From Rhizobium skierniewicense (GTDB lineage: Bacteria > Pseudomonadota > Alphaproteobacteria > Rhizobiales > Rhizobiaceae), in NCBI RefSeq assembly GCF_014196515.1, contig NZ_JACIDV010000006.1, forward strand, positions 186,001-250,000: a DNA stretch of 64,000 nt, written 5' to 3'. Positions within the stretch are counted from its first letter, which is position 1; each line of letters starts with the position of its first letter. Positions 26,684-38,903 of the stretch are shown here, piece after piece. A model generated the notes under the pieces. That model saw only the letters and a program-made list of their open reading frames with translations. It made no database searches and had not been told where the DNA came from. Both the position numbers and the translations under genes were made by a program.

Positions 26684-27754
26684 ATGAAACGACGCGCGCT
26701 CTTCAAACTTTCCTTCCTTGGTGCCCTCCTAGCCGGTGGCGGCCTTTATGCACGCCAATCCCGTGCCAGTGCCTATTATAGTGGCCCGACGTCGGATCAC
26801 TTCGACGGCAAGCGCTTCTTCAACCCCGGCGGCGAGGCGCCCAATGGCTTTCTCGACCTGATGAAGTGGCGCTTCGATGGACAGAAGGCAACGTGGCCTG
26901 AAACCTATCCCAGCCCATTTCCCTTCGTAAAGCCCGCTGAACGCGTGGACGGGAAAGATTTGCGGGTGACATTCATCGGCCACGCATCCTTTCTCATTCA
27001 GACGGCAGGCATGAACATTCTGGTCGATCCCGTCTGGTCGGAGCGAACCAGCCCTGTCAGCTTCGCCGGACCCAAGCGCGTCAATCCACCCGGTATCCGC
27101 TTCAACGATTTGCCGCCCATCGATCTCGTGCTGATCACACATAATCATTACGACCATCTGGATATGGAAACGCTTCAGCAGCTGCACATCCACCACAAGC
27201 CGCACTTCATCACGCCGCTCGGCAATGATGTCATCATTCGCACACGCGTCGAAGCGGCGAAGATTTCAGTGGGTGATTGGGGTGACGTGCTGAACGTGGC
27301 GCCAGACGTGAAAATCCATTTCGAGCCCTGCCATCACTGGTCGGCGCGCGGGGTGAACGACCGCCGTATGGCGCTGTGGTCGGCCTTCGTCATCGAAACA
27401 CTGGGCGGTAAAATCTACCACATTGGCGACACCGGCTTTCACAGCGGTCTGAATTATCACGCTGCGGCCAAGAAACACGGCAGTTTCCGCCTCGCAAATC
27501 TGCCATTCGGGGCCTACGAGCCGCGCTGGTTCATGAAAGGCCACCACCAGAACCCGACAGAGGCTGTGGAAGGCATGAAGATTTGCAATGCCGCCTACGC
27601 CTGTGGACACCACTGGGGCACCGTCCAGCTCACTGATGAAGCAATCGACGCGCCGATCATTGCGCTGAAAACAGCCTTGAGCGAGCATGGTGTCGCTCAG
27701 GATCGCTTTCGCCCCATGCGCCCAAGTGAGGTCTTCGACGTACCCTACGTCTGA
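26684..27754 (+). CDS. Metallo-beta-lactamase-fold hydrolase, exported (UlaG/NAPE-PLD-like)
   Basis: The 356-residue protein opens with MKRRALFKLSFLGALLAGGG, a short leader with a twin arginine and hydrophobic core that could be a Tat signal or a membrane anchor. The metallo-beta-lactamase core has VTFIGHASFLIQ, ILVDPVWSER, and the metal-binding ITHNHYDHLD (HxHxDH form). Later ligands are FEPCHHWSARG and HIGDTGFHSG. The arrangement, with DPVWS after the first strands, resembles NAPE-phospholipase D and UlaG relatives, so a phosphodiester or lactone substrate is possible but unproven. The frame continues 12 codons upstream to a TTG. Confidence 0.85.
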   Translation: MKRRALFKLSFLGALLAGGGLYARQSRASAYYSGPTSDHFDGKRFFNPGGEAPNGFLDLMKWRFDGQKATWPETYPSPFPFVKPAERVDGKDLRVTFIGHASFLIQTAGMNILVDPVWSERTSPVSFAGPKRVNPPGIRFNDLPPIDLVLITHNHYDHLDMETLQQLHIHHKPHFITPLGNDVIIRTRVEAAKISVGDWGDVLNVAPDVKIHFEPCHHWSARGVNDRRMALWSAFVIETLGGKIYHIGDTGFHSGLNYHAAAKKHGSFRLANLPFGAYEPRWFMKGHHQNPTEAVEGMKICNAAYACGHHWGTVQLTDEAIDAPIIALKTALSEHGVAQDRFRPMRPSEVFDVPYV

Positions 27755-27864
27755 CGACCAGTTGGAAGTACCCAGACTGGTCCAGACTGGTAATGTGCGC
27801 GCATTTCCGCCATATAGGGGAAAATACGGTTGTCGCGCGCATATATCTCAAACGGGTTTAGGGC

Positions 27865-28767
27865 ATGTCTGATACGGTCGAATTTGCGAAGATGAACGGC
27901 CTTGGCAACAAGATTCTCGTTGTCGATATGCGCGGACGCAAAGACATGGTCACACCGCAGGCGGCGATTGCGCTGAATTCCGATCCCGAAACCGCGTTCG
28001 ACCAGATCATGGCCATCCACGATCCCCGGGCGCAGGGAACGGACGCCTATATCGACATCCTCAATTGCGACGGCACAAAGGCGCAGGCCTGCGGAAACGG
28101 CACACGCTGTGTCGTGCAGGCGCTGGCATCCGAGACCGGCAAGAAGACCTTCACCTTCCAGACCGTGGCTGGCATTTTGAACGCCAGCGAGCACGAAAAC
28201 GGCATGATATCGGTCGATATGGGCCTGCCACGCTTCCGTTGGGACGATATACCGCTTTCCGAAGAGTTCTACGATACCAGCCGCATAGAGCTTCAGATCG
28301 GGCCGATCGACAACCCCGTCCTGCATTCGCCCGCTGTCATGTCCATGGGCAATCCGCATGCGGTCTTCTGGGTGACCAACGATCCGATGACGTTTGATCT
28401 GGAGCGTTTCGGTCCGCTGCTGGAAAACCATCCGATGTTCCCGGAAAAGGCCAACATCACGCTGGCCCAGGTCGTCTCCGACACCGCCTTGCGCACCCGC
28501 ACCTTCGAGCGCGGCGCGGGTCTGACGCTGGCCTGTGGTTCCGCCGCCTGCGCCGCTGCCGTTTCTGCTGCCCGCACGGGTCGCACCGGTCGCACCGTCG
28601 AGATCGATGTGGCTTCCAGCCCCGTTCGCATTCCCCTCATCATCGAATGGCGACACGACAATCACGTCGTCATGACGGGTCCCGCAGAATGGGAATGGTC
28701 AGGCCGGGCCGATCCCGAAACCGGCGCCTGGAGCCGCGATGCGGCGCAAGCAAAGGCGGCGCTATGA
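27865..28767 (+). CDS. dapF: Diaminopimelate epimerase
   Basis: Cofactor-independent racemase that interconverts LL- and meso-diaminopimelate for lysine and peptidoglycan. The protein has 300 residues. The two catalytic cysteines are Cys76 in ACGNGTRC and Cys224 in [10 protein letters not shown], and the start [21 protein letters not shown] is typical. TTTAGGGC precedes the ATG. Its TGA overlaps the ATG of mtaB in ATGA, so the two are coupled. It heads the run dapF-mtaB-ftsY-yciB-DUF2585. Confidence 0.97.
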   Translation: MSDTVEFAKMNGLGNKILVVDMRGRKDMVTPQAAIALNSDPETAFDQIMAIHDPRAQGTDAYIDILNCDGTKAQACGNGTRCVVQALASETGKKTFTFQTVAGILNASEHENGMISVDMGLPRFRWDDIPLSEEFYDTSRIELQIGPIDNPVLHSPAVMSMGNPHAVFWVTNDPMTFDLERFGPLLENHPMFPEKANITLAQVVSDTALRTRTFERGAGLTLACGSAACAAAVSAARTGRTGRTVEIDVASSPVRIPLIIEWRHDNHVVMTGPAEWEWSGRADPETGAWSRDAAQAKAAL

Positions 28768-30038
28768 GCGGCGTCGATGTCATAACCTTCGGCTGTCGTC
28801 TCAACACCTACGAATCCGAAGTCATGCGGTCTGAAGCTGAAAAGGCGGGGCTGAACAACGCAGTGCTGGTCAATACCTGCGCCGTCACAGGCGAGGCCGT
28901 GCGTCAGGCCCGCGCCGCCATTCGTCGCGCAAGACGCGAAAATCCGCATGCGCGCATCATCGTCACCGGTTGCGCCGCTCAGACCGAAAAGCAGACCTTC
29001 GCCGAAATGCCGGAAGTCGATGTCGTGCTGGGCAACGAGGAGAAGCTGAAAAGCGCCTCCTACCGGGCGCTGCCAGATTTTGGCGTTTCAGCGGAAGAAA
29101 AGCTACGTGTCAACGATATCATGAGCATCAAGGCCACCGCGCCGCAGATGATCAAGCATATCGACGGGCATGTGCGCGCCTTCATTCAGGTGCAGAACGG
29201 CTGCGACCACCGCTGCACCTTCTGCATCATTCCCTATGGTCGCGGCAATTCGCGCTCAGTGCCCATGGGTGCCGTGGTCGAACAGGCCCGCAAGCTGACC
29301 GAAAACGGCTATTGCGAAATCGTTCTGACGGGGGTCGATGCGACCAGCTATGGCGCAGATCTTCCGGGGGAACCGTCCCTTGGATACCTTGCCAAGACTT
29401 TGCTGAGACAAGTACCGGACATCCTGCGCCTGCGCCTATCCTCCATCGACAGCATCGAGGCAGACCATCATCTGCTTGACCTGATCGCAGACGAGCCGCG
29501 CTTCATGCCGCACCTGCATCTGTCGCTCCAGCATGGCGACGACATGATCCTCAAACGCATGAAGCGCCGCCATATGCGCGCAGATGCCATCGCCTTCTGT
29601 CATCAGGTCAAATCGTTGAGGCCCGAAATCGCTTTCGGCGCGGATATGATCGCTGGTTTTCCGACAGAAACCGAGAAAATGTTCGAAAATGCCGCAACTC
29701 TTGCGGAAGAATGCGGCATTTCCAACCTCCATGTCTTTCCTTATAGCCCGCGCCCCGGAACTCCCGCCGCGCGCATGCCGCAACTGGACCGTGGTTTGGT
29801 GAAAAACCGGGCCGCCAGACTTCGCGAGCGCGGCGAGGCTCTGCAGCAGGTGCATCTTGCCAACATGGTCGGCAGTCGGCAGACCATCCTCGTTGAGAAT
29901 AACGGCTTTGCCCACACCGACAACTTCACGCTCGTTGCTGCACCCGATCTTCCGCCCCGCACCCTTGCGCAGGTTGTGATTACGGGTCACAACGGAAAAC
30001 ACTTAGACATGCAGTGTCTGGCAGCAGAAGCGGCCTGA
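28764..30038 (+). CDS. mtaB: tRNA threonylcarbamoyladenosine methylthiotransferase MtaB
   Basis: Radical SAM enzyme that adds a methylthio group to t6A37 of tRNA. The protein has 424 residues. The N-terminal methylthiotransferase domain carries cluster cysteines Cys11, Cys39 and Cys70. The radical SAM motif is CDHRCTFC with Cys147, Cys151 and Cys154. [15 protein letters not shown] and [16 protein letters not shown] match the MtaB/MiaB group, and a TRAM-like C-terminus follows. Start codon inside the dapF stop (4-nt overlap). The ftsY start follows after 20 nt. Confidence 0.95.
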   Translation: MSGVDVITFGCRLNTYESEVMRSEAEKAGLNNAVLVNTCAVTGEAVRQARAAIRRARRENPHARIIVTGCAAQTEKQTFAEMPEVDVVLGNEEKLKSASYRALPDFGVSAEEKLRVNDIMSIKATAPQMIKHIDGHVRAFIQVQNGCDHRCTFCIIPYGRGNSRSVPMGAVVEQARKLTENGYCEIVLTGVDATSYGADLPGEPSLGYLAKTLLRQVPDILRLRLSSIDSIEADHHLLDLIADEPRFMPHLHLSLQHGDDMILKRMKRRHMRADAIAFCHQVKSLRPEIAFGADMIAGFPTETEKMFENAATLAEECGISNLHVFPYSPRPGTPAARMPQLDRGLVKNRAARLRERGEALQQVHLANMVGSRQTILVENNGFAHTDNFTLVAAPDLPPRTLAQVVITGHNGKHLDMQCLAAEAA

Positions 30039-30058
30039 CCGAACGATACGGAATAATC

Positions 30059-31501
30059 ATGGCAATCGGCTTCATCAAAAAAGTCTTCTCCTTCGGCAAG
30101 GACAAGACCGAGACGGACAAGCCGGATAGCGATTCCACAATCAAAAAAAGCGATGTCAACTCATCCTTTGAAGAGGTTCTGATCGAAGCCGAAGCGCACG
30201 CGCTCTCGGCAAAAGACCCCGTTTCCGGGCTTGAAATGGAAACTGCAGGTGGCCCCGCCCCGGACCCAGCCAGCGACGCAGCGTTATTAGAGGAAGAAGC
30301 GGAAGAGGATGCCCCTCTCCTTCCCGGCCCAGAACAGGTCGGCGATATCGGCATGGTTCCGCTTTCGCTGTTACAGGCGGAAGCTGAGGCGGACCTGCCC
30401 GCAACACCGGAACTGACCGACCCGGACGCACCACTGGACACCGGTGCCATGGACGCATTGCTGGATGAGGCCGAAGCCGCCATGGAACCGGAGGCGGTCG
30501 ACGCTCTGCCAGTCCCGTCAGTTCTTCCAAAAGGCTTTTCCCTGTCGAGCGAGCGGGTAGAACCGATCGAGGTCGCACCGGAAAAAAAGCTGTCATGGTT
30601 CCAGCGTTTGCGCGCAGGCCTGTCGCGCACGTCCTCACAACTGACGAGCCAGATCTCGGCACTCTTCACCAAGCGGAAGCTGGATGAAGACACGCTGGAT
30701 GAGTTGGAAGATCTGCTGATCCAATCTGATCTCGGTCTGGAAACTGCCATGCGCATCACCGGGGCCTTGTCATCCGAACGCTACGGCAAGGATGTCAGCG
30801 GCGAAGACGTCGCTCGCATCATGGCGGGCGAAATTACAAAGGTCCTGACGCCTGTTGCCAAGCCTCTGGAACTCGACCTCTCCCATAAGCCGCATGTCAT
30901 TCTCGTCGTCGGCGTCAACGGCACCGGCAAGACGACCACCATCGGCAAGCTCGCAGCCAAGCTGTCCGGCTCTGGTCTCAAGGTCATGCTGGCCGCAGGC
31001 GATACCTTCCGAGCAGCCGCCATCGAGCAATTGAAGATTTGGGCCGACCGCACGGGTTCGGAATTTATCGGCACCAAGCTGGGTGCAGACGCAGCAGGGC
31101 TAGCCTATGATGCGTACGAGCAAGCGCTCGCGAAGAAAAGTGATGTTCTGATCATCGATACGGCTGGCCGTTTGCAAAACAAGACGGAGCTGATGGCCGA
31201 ACTTGAGAAAATCGTGCGCGTGCTGGGCAAGCTTGATCCCGAAGCGCCGCACACCGTGCTTCAGACGCTGGATGCGACCACCGGACAGAACGCTCTCAAT
31301 CAGGTGGAAATATTCCGCAATGTCGCGGGCGTGTCCGGCCTGATTATGACAAAATTGGATGGCACGGCGCGCGGGGGTATCCTTGTCGCCATCGCTGCCA
31401 AACACAAACTGCCGGTCTATTTCATCGGCGTGGGTGAGGGCGTGGACGATCTGGAGCCATTTGAAGCGGAAGATTTCGCCAAGGCGATTGCGGGAGTATG
31501 A
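30059..31501 (+). CDS. ftsY: SRP receptor GTPase FtsY
   Basis: Membrane-associated receptor that docks Ffh-bound ribosomes at SecYEG. The protein has 480 residues. An acidic A domain of about 180 residues is rich in Glu, Asp, Ala and Pro. The N domain starts near [17 protein letters not shown], and the G domain has [10 protein letters not shown] at 285-294, [11 protein letters not shown] and [11 protein letters not shown] (as [11 protein letters not shown]). The first residues, [14 protein letters not shown], form a short amphipathic membrane-binding helix. The stop overlaps the yciB start in ATGA. Confidence 0.96.
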   Translation: MAIGFIKKVFSFGKDKTETDKPDSDSTIKKSDVNSSFEEVLIEAEAHALSAKDPVSGLEMETAGGPAPDPASDAALLEEEAEEDAPLLPGPEQVGDIGMVPLSLLQAEAEADLPATPELTDPDAPLDTGAMDALLDEAEAAMEPEAVDALPVPSVLPKGFSLSSERVEPIEVAPEKKLSWFQRLRAGLSRTSSQLTSQISALFTKRKLDEDTLDELEDLLIQSDLGLETAMRITGALSSERYGKDVSGEDVARIMAGEITKVLTPVAKPLELDLSHKPHVILVVGVNGTGKTTTIGKLAAKLSGSGLKVMLAAGDTFRAAAIEQLKIWADRTGSEFIGTKLGADAAGLAYDAYEQALAKKSDVLIIDTAGRLQNKTELMAELEKIVRVLGKLDPEAPHTVLQTLDATTGQNALNQVEIFRNVAGVSGLIMTKLDGTARGGILVAIAAKHKLPVYFIGVGEGVDDLEPFEAEDFAKAIAGV

Positions 31502-32154
31502 CGATGGATGTGGAGAGCAATCAGCGCGAAAGCGAAAAAATGGTCCGTGAGGTCAGTCCGCTGTTGAAATTCGTGCTGGAGCTTGGACCACTGGTCGTGT
31601 TCTTCTTCGCCAATTCCCGTGGCGAGTGGCTGGCAAAGACATTTCCCGTTCTGACCGAATTCGGCGGGCCGATCTTTATCGCTACCGGCCTGTTCATGAT
31701 CGCCACGGCTCTCGCGCTGACAGTCTCGTGGATTCTCACCCGCACCCTTCCGATGATGCCGCTGATCTCGGGTATCGTCGTTCTCGTCTTCGGGGCACTG
31801 ACGCTTTATCTGCAGAACGACACCTTCATCAAGATGAAGCCGACAATCGTCAACGCGCTGTTCGGTGTCATCCTTCTGGGCGGGCTGCTGTTTGGCCAAT
31901 CCCTGCTCGGTTACGTCTTCAATTCGGCCTTCAAGCTGAATGAAGAAGGCTGGCGCAAGCTGACCTTTCGCTGGGGCTTTTTCTTTCTGTTTCTCGCCGT
32001 CCTGAATGAAGTCGTCTGGCGCGGTTTTTCCACCGACACATGGGTCGCCTTCAAGGTCTGGGGCACCATGCCCATCACCATTCTCTTCACCATGGCGCAG
32101 ATGCCTCTCATTATGAAACACTCGATCGAGCCTTTGACGAAAGACAAGAAATGA
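31498..32154 (+). CDS. yciB: Inner-membrane-spanning protein YciB (septation protein A)
   Basis: Polytopic inner-membrane protein of 218 residues with five or six helices, of the YciB/IspZ family linked to septation and envelope integrity. Typical segments are [72 protein letters not shown] and [18 protein letters not shown]. The start overlaps the ftsY stop; a second ATG two codons on is possible. It overlaps the DUF2585 start by 4 nt. Confidence 0.93.
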   Translation: MTMDVESNQRESEKMVREVSPLLKFVLELGPLVVFFFANSRGEWLAKTFPVLTEFGGPIFIATGLFMIATALALTVSWILTRTLPMMPLISGIVVLVFGALTLYLQNDTFIKMKPTIVNALFGVILLGGLLFGQSLLGYVFNSAFKLNEEGWRKLTFRWGFFFLFLAVLNEVVWRGFSTDTWVAFKVWGTMPITILFTMAQMPLIMKHSIEPLTKDKK

Positions 32155-32747
32155 CCTCTGCGCAGATGCCCGGCACCCGCTCGTCTTCCCACATCTGGTT
32201 TGGCGTTGCAGCCGGTCTCCTGCTTCTGCAGATCGTCATCCTCTATTTCATGGGTCGTCTGCCGATCTGCGAATGCGGTTACGTGAAGCTGTTCGAGCCG
32301 GGCGTGAACACGCCCGGCAATTCCCAGCATTTGGCCGATTGGTACACCCCATCGCACATCATCCACGGCTTTCTGTTTTACGGGCTGGCCGGGCTGCTGT
32401 TTCGCAAACAGCCAACCTCCATGCGCCTGTCCTTTGCCGTTCTGATCGAGGCTGCGTGGGAACTGCTTGAGAATTCACCTGTGATCATCGACCGCTACCG
32501 CAATGCCACCATGGCGCTGGGTTACAGCGGCGACAGCATCATAAACTCGGCCATGGACACCGTGTTCATGATGCTTGGGTTCTTCTTCGCGGCACGCATG
32601 CCGATCTGGGTGACGATCGTCGTCGCCATTGTGTTCGAGGTTTTCACCGGCTGGCTCATCCGCGACAACCTCACCCTCAATGTCCTGATGCTCATTTCGC
32701 CCGTAGACGCGATCAAGGAATGGCAGAACGCGCTTCCCGCCTCTTAA
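32151..32747 (+). CDS. DUF2585 family membrane protein
   Basis: Conserved rhizobial inner-membrane protein of 198 residues with about four hydrophobic helices. The motif-like parts are [62 protein letters not shown], and [14 protein letters not shown]. The many invariant-looking acidic and His residues next to membrane segments suggest an enzyme or metal-linked protein, but no function is known. It is coupled to yciB through ATGA and ends 3 nt from the convergent ccmG. Confidence 0.88.
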   Translation: MTSAQMPGTRSSSHIWFGVAAGLLLLQIVILYFMGRLPICECGYVKLFEPGVNTPGNSQHLADWYTPSHIIHGFLFYGLAGLLFRKQPTSMRLSFAVLIEAAWELLENSPVIIDRYRNATMALGYSGDSIINSAMDTVFMMLGFFFAARMPIWVTIVVAIVFEVFTGWLIRDNLTLNVLMLISPVDAIKEWQNALPAS

Positions 32748-32750
32748 AAA

Positions 32751-33353
32751 TCAATCGGCGACAGCGGCCCTTTCGATGGCGGGAATGAGGTCGCGTTCAT
32801 AGGTCGCGGCATCGATGGGGCCGACCTTCTTGTACACAATGGTCCCATCCTTAGCGACGAGATATGTCTCGGGGATACCATAGACACCCCAGTCGATGGC
32901 GGCCTTGCCATTCGGATCGATACCGATGGCGGCATAGGGATTGCCGAGTTCACCCAGAAACCGCAGGGCATTATCGGATTTATCCTTGTAGTTGATGCCG
33001 ACGATGTTCAGCCGCTCATCCTTTGCCAGTTCCTTCAACATAGGATGTTCCTGCCTGCAAGGCACGCACCAGGATGCAAAGACGTTGACGAGGGTTAGCT
33101 TGCCTTCAATGGCAGCATCCGTCAGTGCCGGAACATTGGCACGCTCAAGCGGCGGCAACGACAAGGAAGGCGCCTTCGTATTGAGCAGCGCCGATGGAAT
33201 GGCGCTGACATCAAGACCGTTGACGTCCTGCTCATATAGCATCTTCGCGGCAATAGCGGCGAAGCCCGCGAAGGCCAGCAGCGGCAAAAGCGCTAGAATG
33301 TAACGTGACCTCCCGCGCGAGGGAGGGGGGGGTGTTTGCGTGTCTTTCATCAT
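32751..33353 (-). CDS. ccmG: Cytochrome c maturation thioredoxin CcmG (DsbE/CycY)
   Basis: Membrane-anchored periplasmic thioredoxin that keeps apocytochrome c cysteines reduced for haem ligation. The protein has 200 residues. One N-terminal anchor (YILALLPLLAFAGFAAIA) is followed by the thioredoxin fold with the active site WCVPC (Cys96, Cys99). The CcmG-specific GINYKDKSDNALRFLGELGNPYAAIGIDPNGKAAIDWGVYGIPETY is visible. Its start overlaps the ccmD stop by 4 nt, and it is the last gene of the ccm operon here. Confidence 0.96.
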   Translation of the reverse strand: MMKDTQTPPPPSRGRSRYILALLPLLAFAGFAAIAAKMLYEQDVNGLDVSAIPSALLNTKAPSLSLPPLERANVPALTDAAIEGKLTLVNVFASWCVPCRQEHPMLKELAKDERLNIVGINYKDKSDNALRFLGELGNPYAAIGIDPNGKAAIDWGVYGIPETYLVAKDGTIVYKKVGPIDAATYERDLIPAIERAAVAD

Positions 33354-33526
33354 GGTGTCGGCTGCTCCACGGAGGCGCTACGTCCCCTGCGGCGAACGCC
33401 GGATGCTTCGAGCTCTGCCATTTCGCGTTGGCGGGCACGACCATCCATGATGATCCAACCGATGAGAAGGGCAATGATCAGCCCGGTAAGACCGTAGGAC
33501 ATGCCGATATAAAATGCGTGGCTCAT
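33350..33526 (-). CDS. ccmD: Haem exporter protein CcmD
   Basis: A 58-residue gene, easily missed, read from the minus strand: MSHAFYIGMSYGLTG, one membrane helix (LIIALLIGWIIM), then a basic cytoplasmic tail DGRARQREMAELEASGVRRRG. This is the classic CcmD pattern. CcmD helps release haem-loaded CcmE from the CcmABC complex. The start codon overlaps the ccmC stop in ATGA, and its stop overlaps the ccmG start in ATGA. Confidence 0.93.
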   Translation of the reverse strand: MSHAFYIGMSYGLTGLIIALLIGWIIMDGRARQREMAELEASGVRRRGRSASVEQPTP

Positions 33527-34293
33527 GATCTGACTTTCTCACGGCTCGCCATACGTGCAGCCAGTCGACGCTGTACGGCAACGCGTCTGCGCCAGATTTC
33601 ATTGCGCATGGCGGCAAGGTGCAGGGTGAAAAACAAGAATGTGAAGCCGATGGCCATGGTCAGCAACGGCCACAAGAATTCCGTCGCAATAGCGGGGCCG
33701 CTCAAACGCAGAACGCTGGCGGGCTGGTGCAGCGTGTTCCACCACTCGACCGAAAACTTGATGATAGGAATGTTGACGAAACCGACGAGGATCAGCACCG
33801 CGCTGACGCGGGCTGCCTTGGATGGATCGTCCATCGCCTTGTTAAAGGCGATAAGGCCGAGATACATCAAAAACAGGATGAAAACCGAGGTCAGCCGCGC
33901 ATCCCACACCCACCATGTGCCCCACATGGGCTTGCCCCACAGGGAGCCGGTGACGAGCGCAATGAGCGTGAAGGCAGCCCCAATCGGCGTTGCGGATTTA
34001 TGGGCGACGTCGGCCAAGGGGTGCCGCCAGACCAGCGTGCCGATCGCAGCGACCGCCATGACCGTATAGCACATCATGGCAAGCCAAGCGGCGGGCACAT
34101 GCACATACATGATGCGCACCGTATTGCCCTGCTGGTAATCACTATCGGTCGTGAAGGCCATATAGAGGCCAGCGGCAAGACAGAGCGCAGACAGCACTGC
34201 CAGCCAAGGCAAGAGACGAGATGCCAATGCCAGGAACCGCGTCGGGTTGGCAAGGTCGCTAAACTTGGTAATGGCAAGGCTTTTGTCGCTCAT
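33523..34293 (-). CDS. ccmC: Haem ABC transporter permease CcmC
   Basis: Inner-membrane haem-handling protein of 256 residues and six helices. It carries the tryptophan-rich motif WGKPMWGTWWVWDARLTS that binds haem in the periplasm. The conserved histidines are in YVHVPAAW and NTLHQPAS. It loads haem onto CcmE together with CcmD. The neighbours ccmB upstream (45 nt gap) and ccmD downstream (overlap) confirm the identity. Confidence 0.97.
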   Translation of the reverse strand: MSDKSLAITKFSDLANPTRFLALASRLLPWLAVLSALCLAAGLYMAFTTDSDYQQGNTVRIMYVHVPAAWLAMMCYTVMAVAAIGTLVWRHPLADVAHKSATPIGAAFTLIALVTGSLWGKPMWGTWWVWDARLTSVFILFLMYLGLIAFNKAMDDPSKAARVSAVLILVGFVNIPIIKFSVEWWNTLHQPASVLRLSGPAIATEFLWPLLTMAIGFTFLFFTLHLAAMRNEIWRRRVAVQRRLAARMASREKVRS

Positions 34294-34338
34294 GGCGTCT
34301 TTCTACAAGCAGATCGGGGTGACGGCAATTGATCCTTA

Positions 34339-34998
34339 TCAATCCACAGAACTGCGCAATGCCAAAGCGGCAAAGAACGGGCCAACGACCGATGAAAAGA
34401 GCGTGATGGCGATCAGGATAAGAAAGGGCGGCATGAAAGGTGCGGGGTCCTGAACGGCGGCATAGGATGCGCTGACGCCAAAAATCAGCACAGGAATACA
34501 CAGGGGCAGAACGAGAATCGAGACCAGCAGCCCGCCCCGCGGCAACGCAACCGCCACCGCCGCACCCACCGCGCCGATGAAAGTGAGCGCCGGAGAACCG
34601 ACGAGAAGGGTCACCATGACGGCACCGATTGCCGCCTCGCTCATATTCATGAACAAGCCGAGCAGCGGCGAGGCGATGACCAACGGCAGACTGGTGGCCG
34701 TCCAGTGCGCAAGACACTTGACGAGAACCGTCAGCACCAATGGATTTTCCTGCATCAGAATCAGATCGAGTGAACCGTCATCGCGCTCCGCCTGAAACAG
34801 CCGGTCAAGGCCCAGAAGGGCTGCCAGAAGTGCACCGATCCAGACGATCGCAGGGCCGATTCGCGACAGGAGATTGAGGTCCGGGCCGACGCCGAAAGGG
34901 ATGACGGCAACGACTGTCATGAAAAACAGCACACCGATGAGAGCCCCGCCGCCTGACCGGATGGAGAGTTTCAGATCGCGGAGGAAAAGGGCGATCAT
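34339..34998 (-). CDS. ccmB: Haem exporter permease CcmB
   Basis: Six-helix inner-membrane protein of 219 residues that pairs with the ATPase CcmA. Diagnostic segments are FLRDLKLSIRSGGGALIGVLFFMTVVAVIPFGVGPD, LLALDRLF-like LLGLDRLFQAERDDGSLDLILM, and GSPALTFIGAVGAAVAVALPRGGLL. The Gln in FQAERDDG and the Pro-Phe-G are conserved family features. The gene lies 91 nt after ccmA on the same strand. Confidence 0.96.
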   Translation of the reverse strand: MIALFLRDLKLSIRSGGGALIGVLFFMTVVAVIPFGVGPDLNLLSRIGPAIVWIGALLAALLGLDRLFQAERDDGSLDLILMQENPLVLTVLVKCLAHWTATSLPLVIASPLLGLFMNMSEAAIGAVMVTLLVGSPALTFIGAVGAAVAVALPRGGLLVSILVLPLCIPVLIFGVSASYAAVQDPAPFMPPFLILIAITLFSSVVGPFFAALALRSSVD

Positions 34999-35089
34999 GA
35001 GTTCGCTCTGAGGTGCAATGATGATGCAGGAGGAATTGGGAGAGGGTTAGTCACACCCACAATTGCTAAGCCGAGCCTGAACCCTGTCA

Positions 35090-35731
35090 TCACCATGCCT
35101 CCTCCGCGCCCGCAAAGCCGGTCATTCGCAATTCCTGCGCATGGTCCAGCCCCAGCGGCTGGTGGGTGGCGGCCACGGCCATGCCACCCTTGGCCAGATG
35201 CGCCTTCACCAGCCCTGTAAACATCAGATCGGCGCTTGCATCGAGTGCTGCGGTCGGTTCATCCAGAATCCAGATCGGCCGCCACGCGACCAGCAACTTC
35301 GCCATAGCGAATCGGCGCTGCTGACCTGCGGAGAGATAGCCGAATGGGAGATGAGTGATGCCGGCCAAACCGACGACTTCAGCAGCGTGCTCGACACCCA
35401 GAGATACCTCACCATGACAATCACCCAGAAAATCCTTCCAAAAGGCAAGATTTTCAAAAACCGTGAGTTCCTGCTTCATTGCATTCTTATGGCCCAGATA
35501 ATGACTGGCCTCGCCGACGGAAGCACCCTTTTCAATTCCTTCGCCGGCTATCGTCACGCTACCCGCGTCAGGCCGCAAAAGCCCGGCAACGACGCGCAGG
35601 AGCGTGGACTTTCCCGATCCATTCGGCCCTGTCAGCACGAGCGCCTCACCGCTCGTTAACTTGAAGGAAACATTCATGAATATCAAATCATCCCCACGCC
35701 GGGCGGAAAGATTTTCTGCTGTCAGCAGCAT
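35090..35731 (-). CDS. ccmA: Haem exporter ATP-binding protein CcmA
   Basis: ABC ATPase of 213 residues. Walker A is GPNGSGKSTLLR; the signature is YLSAGQQRRFAMAKLL, with Ala in place of the usual Gly as in many CcmA; Walker B is IWILDEPTAALD. It drives release of holo-CcmE from CcmCD. It is the first gene of ccmA-B-C-D-G and divergent from acnA. Two direct repeats lie just upstream of the ATG. ccmE, ccmF and ccmH are not in the window. Confidence 0.96.
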   Translation of the reverse strand: MLLTAENLSARRGDDLIFMNVSFKLTSGEALVLTGPNGSGKSTLLRVVAGLLRPDAGSVTIAGEGIEKGASVGEASHYLGHKNAMKQELTVFENLAFWKDFLGDCHGEVSLGVEHAAEVVGLAGITHLPFGYLSAGQQRRFAMAKLLVAWRPIWILDEPTAALDASADLMFTGLVKAHLAKGGMAVAATHQPLGLDHAQELRMTGFAGAEEAW

Positions 35732-35733
35732 GG

Positions 35734-35764
35734 AATCATCTCGTTTAAGATTTTAATCATCTCG
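35734..35764. repeat. Two direct AATCATCTCG repeats upstream of ccmA
   Basis: AATCATCTCG occurs at 35734-35743 and again at 35755-35764, with 21 nt from start to start, about two helical turns. The repeats begin three bases from the ccmA start codon, in the ccmA-acnA divergent region. Operator function is inferred from spacing only. Confidence 0.35.
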
Positions 35765-36002
35765 ATGGGAAAAAAATCGATTTAGGCCTTTTTCCGGTCT
35801 GGCACGTTTCTCATAAATTATCTATATGGGTGTCAACCACGCCAGCGGTCGGCGTGATCATCATACGGCGCCGGACCTGACGTTGCGAAAGCAGCGTCTC
35901 GTGCGGACAGCGGAAATGACCGTACCCGCAATCCTGATGTGCATCTGTGCACAGGGGTCCGCACGCGCGTGTTGGCTATCAGAGGAAGCGGGGTTTTCAT
36001 CC

Positions 36003-38696
<2,694 letters not shown>

Positions 38697-38718
38697 GATC
38701 TGACGGATCGAACAGAGA

Positions 38719-38745
38719 ACGCCGGGAGCAATCCCGGCGTTTTTG
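38719..38745 (+). terminator. Terminator of acnA
   Basis: A perfect 9-bp stem ACGCCGGGA/TCCCGGCGT with a GCAA loop is followed by five Ts, 23 nt after the acnA stop. Confidence 0.92.
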
Positions 38746-38903
38746 CGTGGAGAGGTGGCTGAAACACATGGATGTCTCGTAATCGGCCTCACCCCATCGT
38801 GACTTTCTATTGAAGGGATTTCGGCGCTATTTTCCCCAGCGCATCCCGACATGAATTGATAGCAATCAATGGTCTGGAGACGCATCCAGACAAGGGTTTT
38901 GCA

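Noticed and set aside
35826..36002. 59-residue N-terminal extension of aconitase
   Set aside because: The GTG at 36003 gives the normal AcnA start and length; the extension looks like leader sequence.
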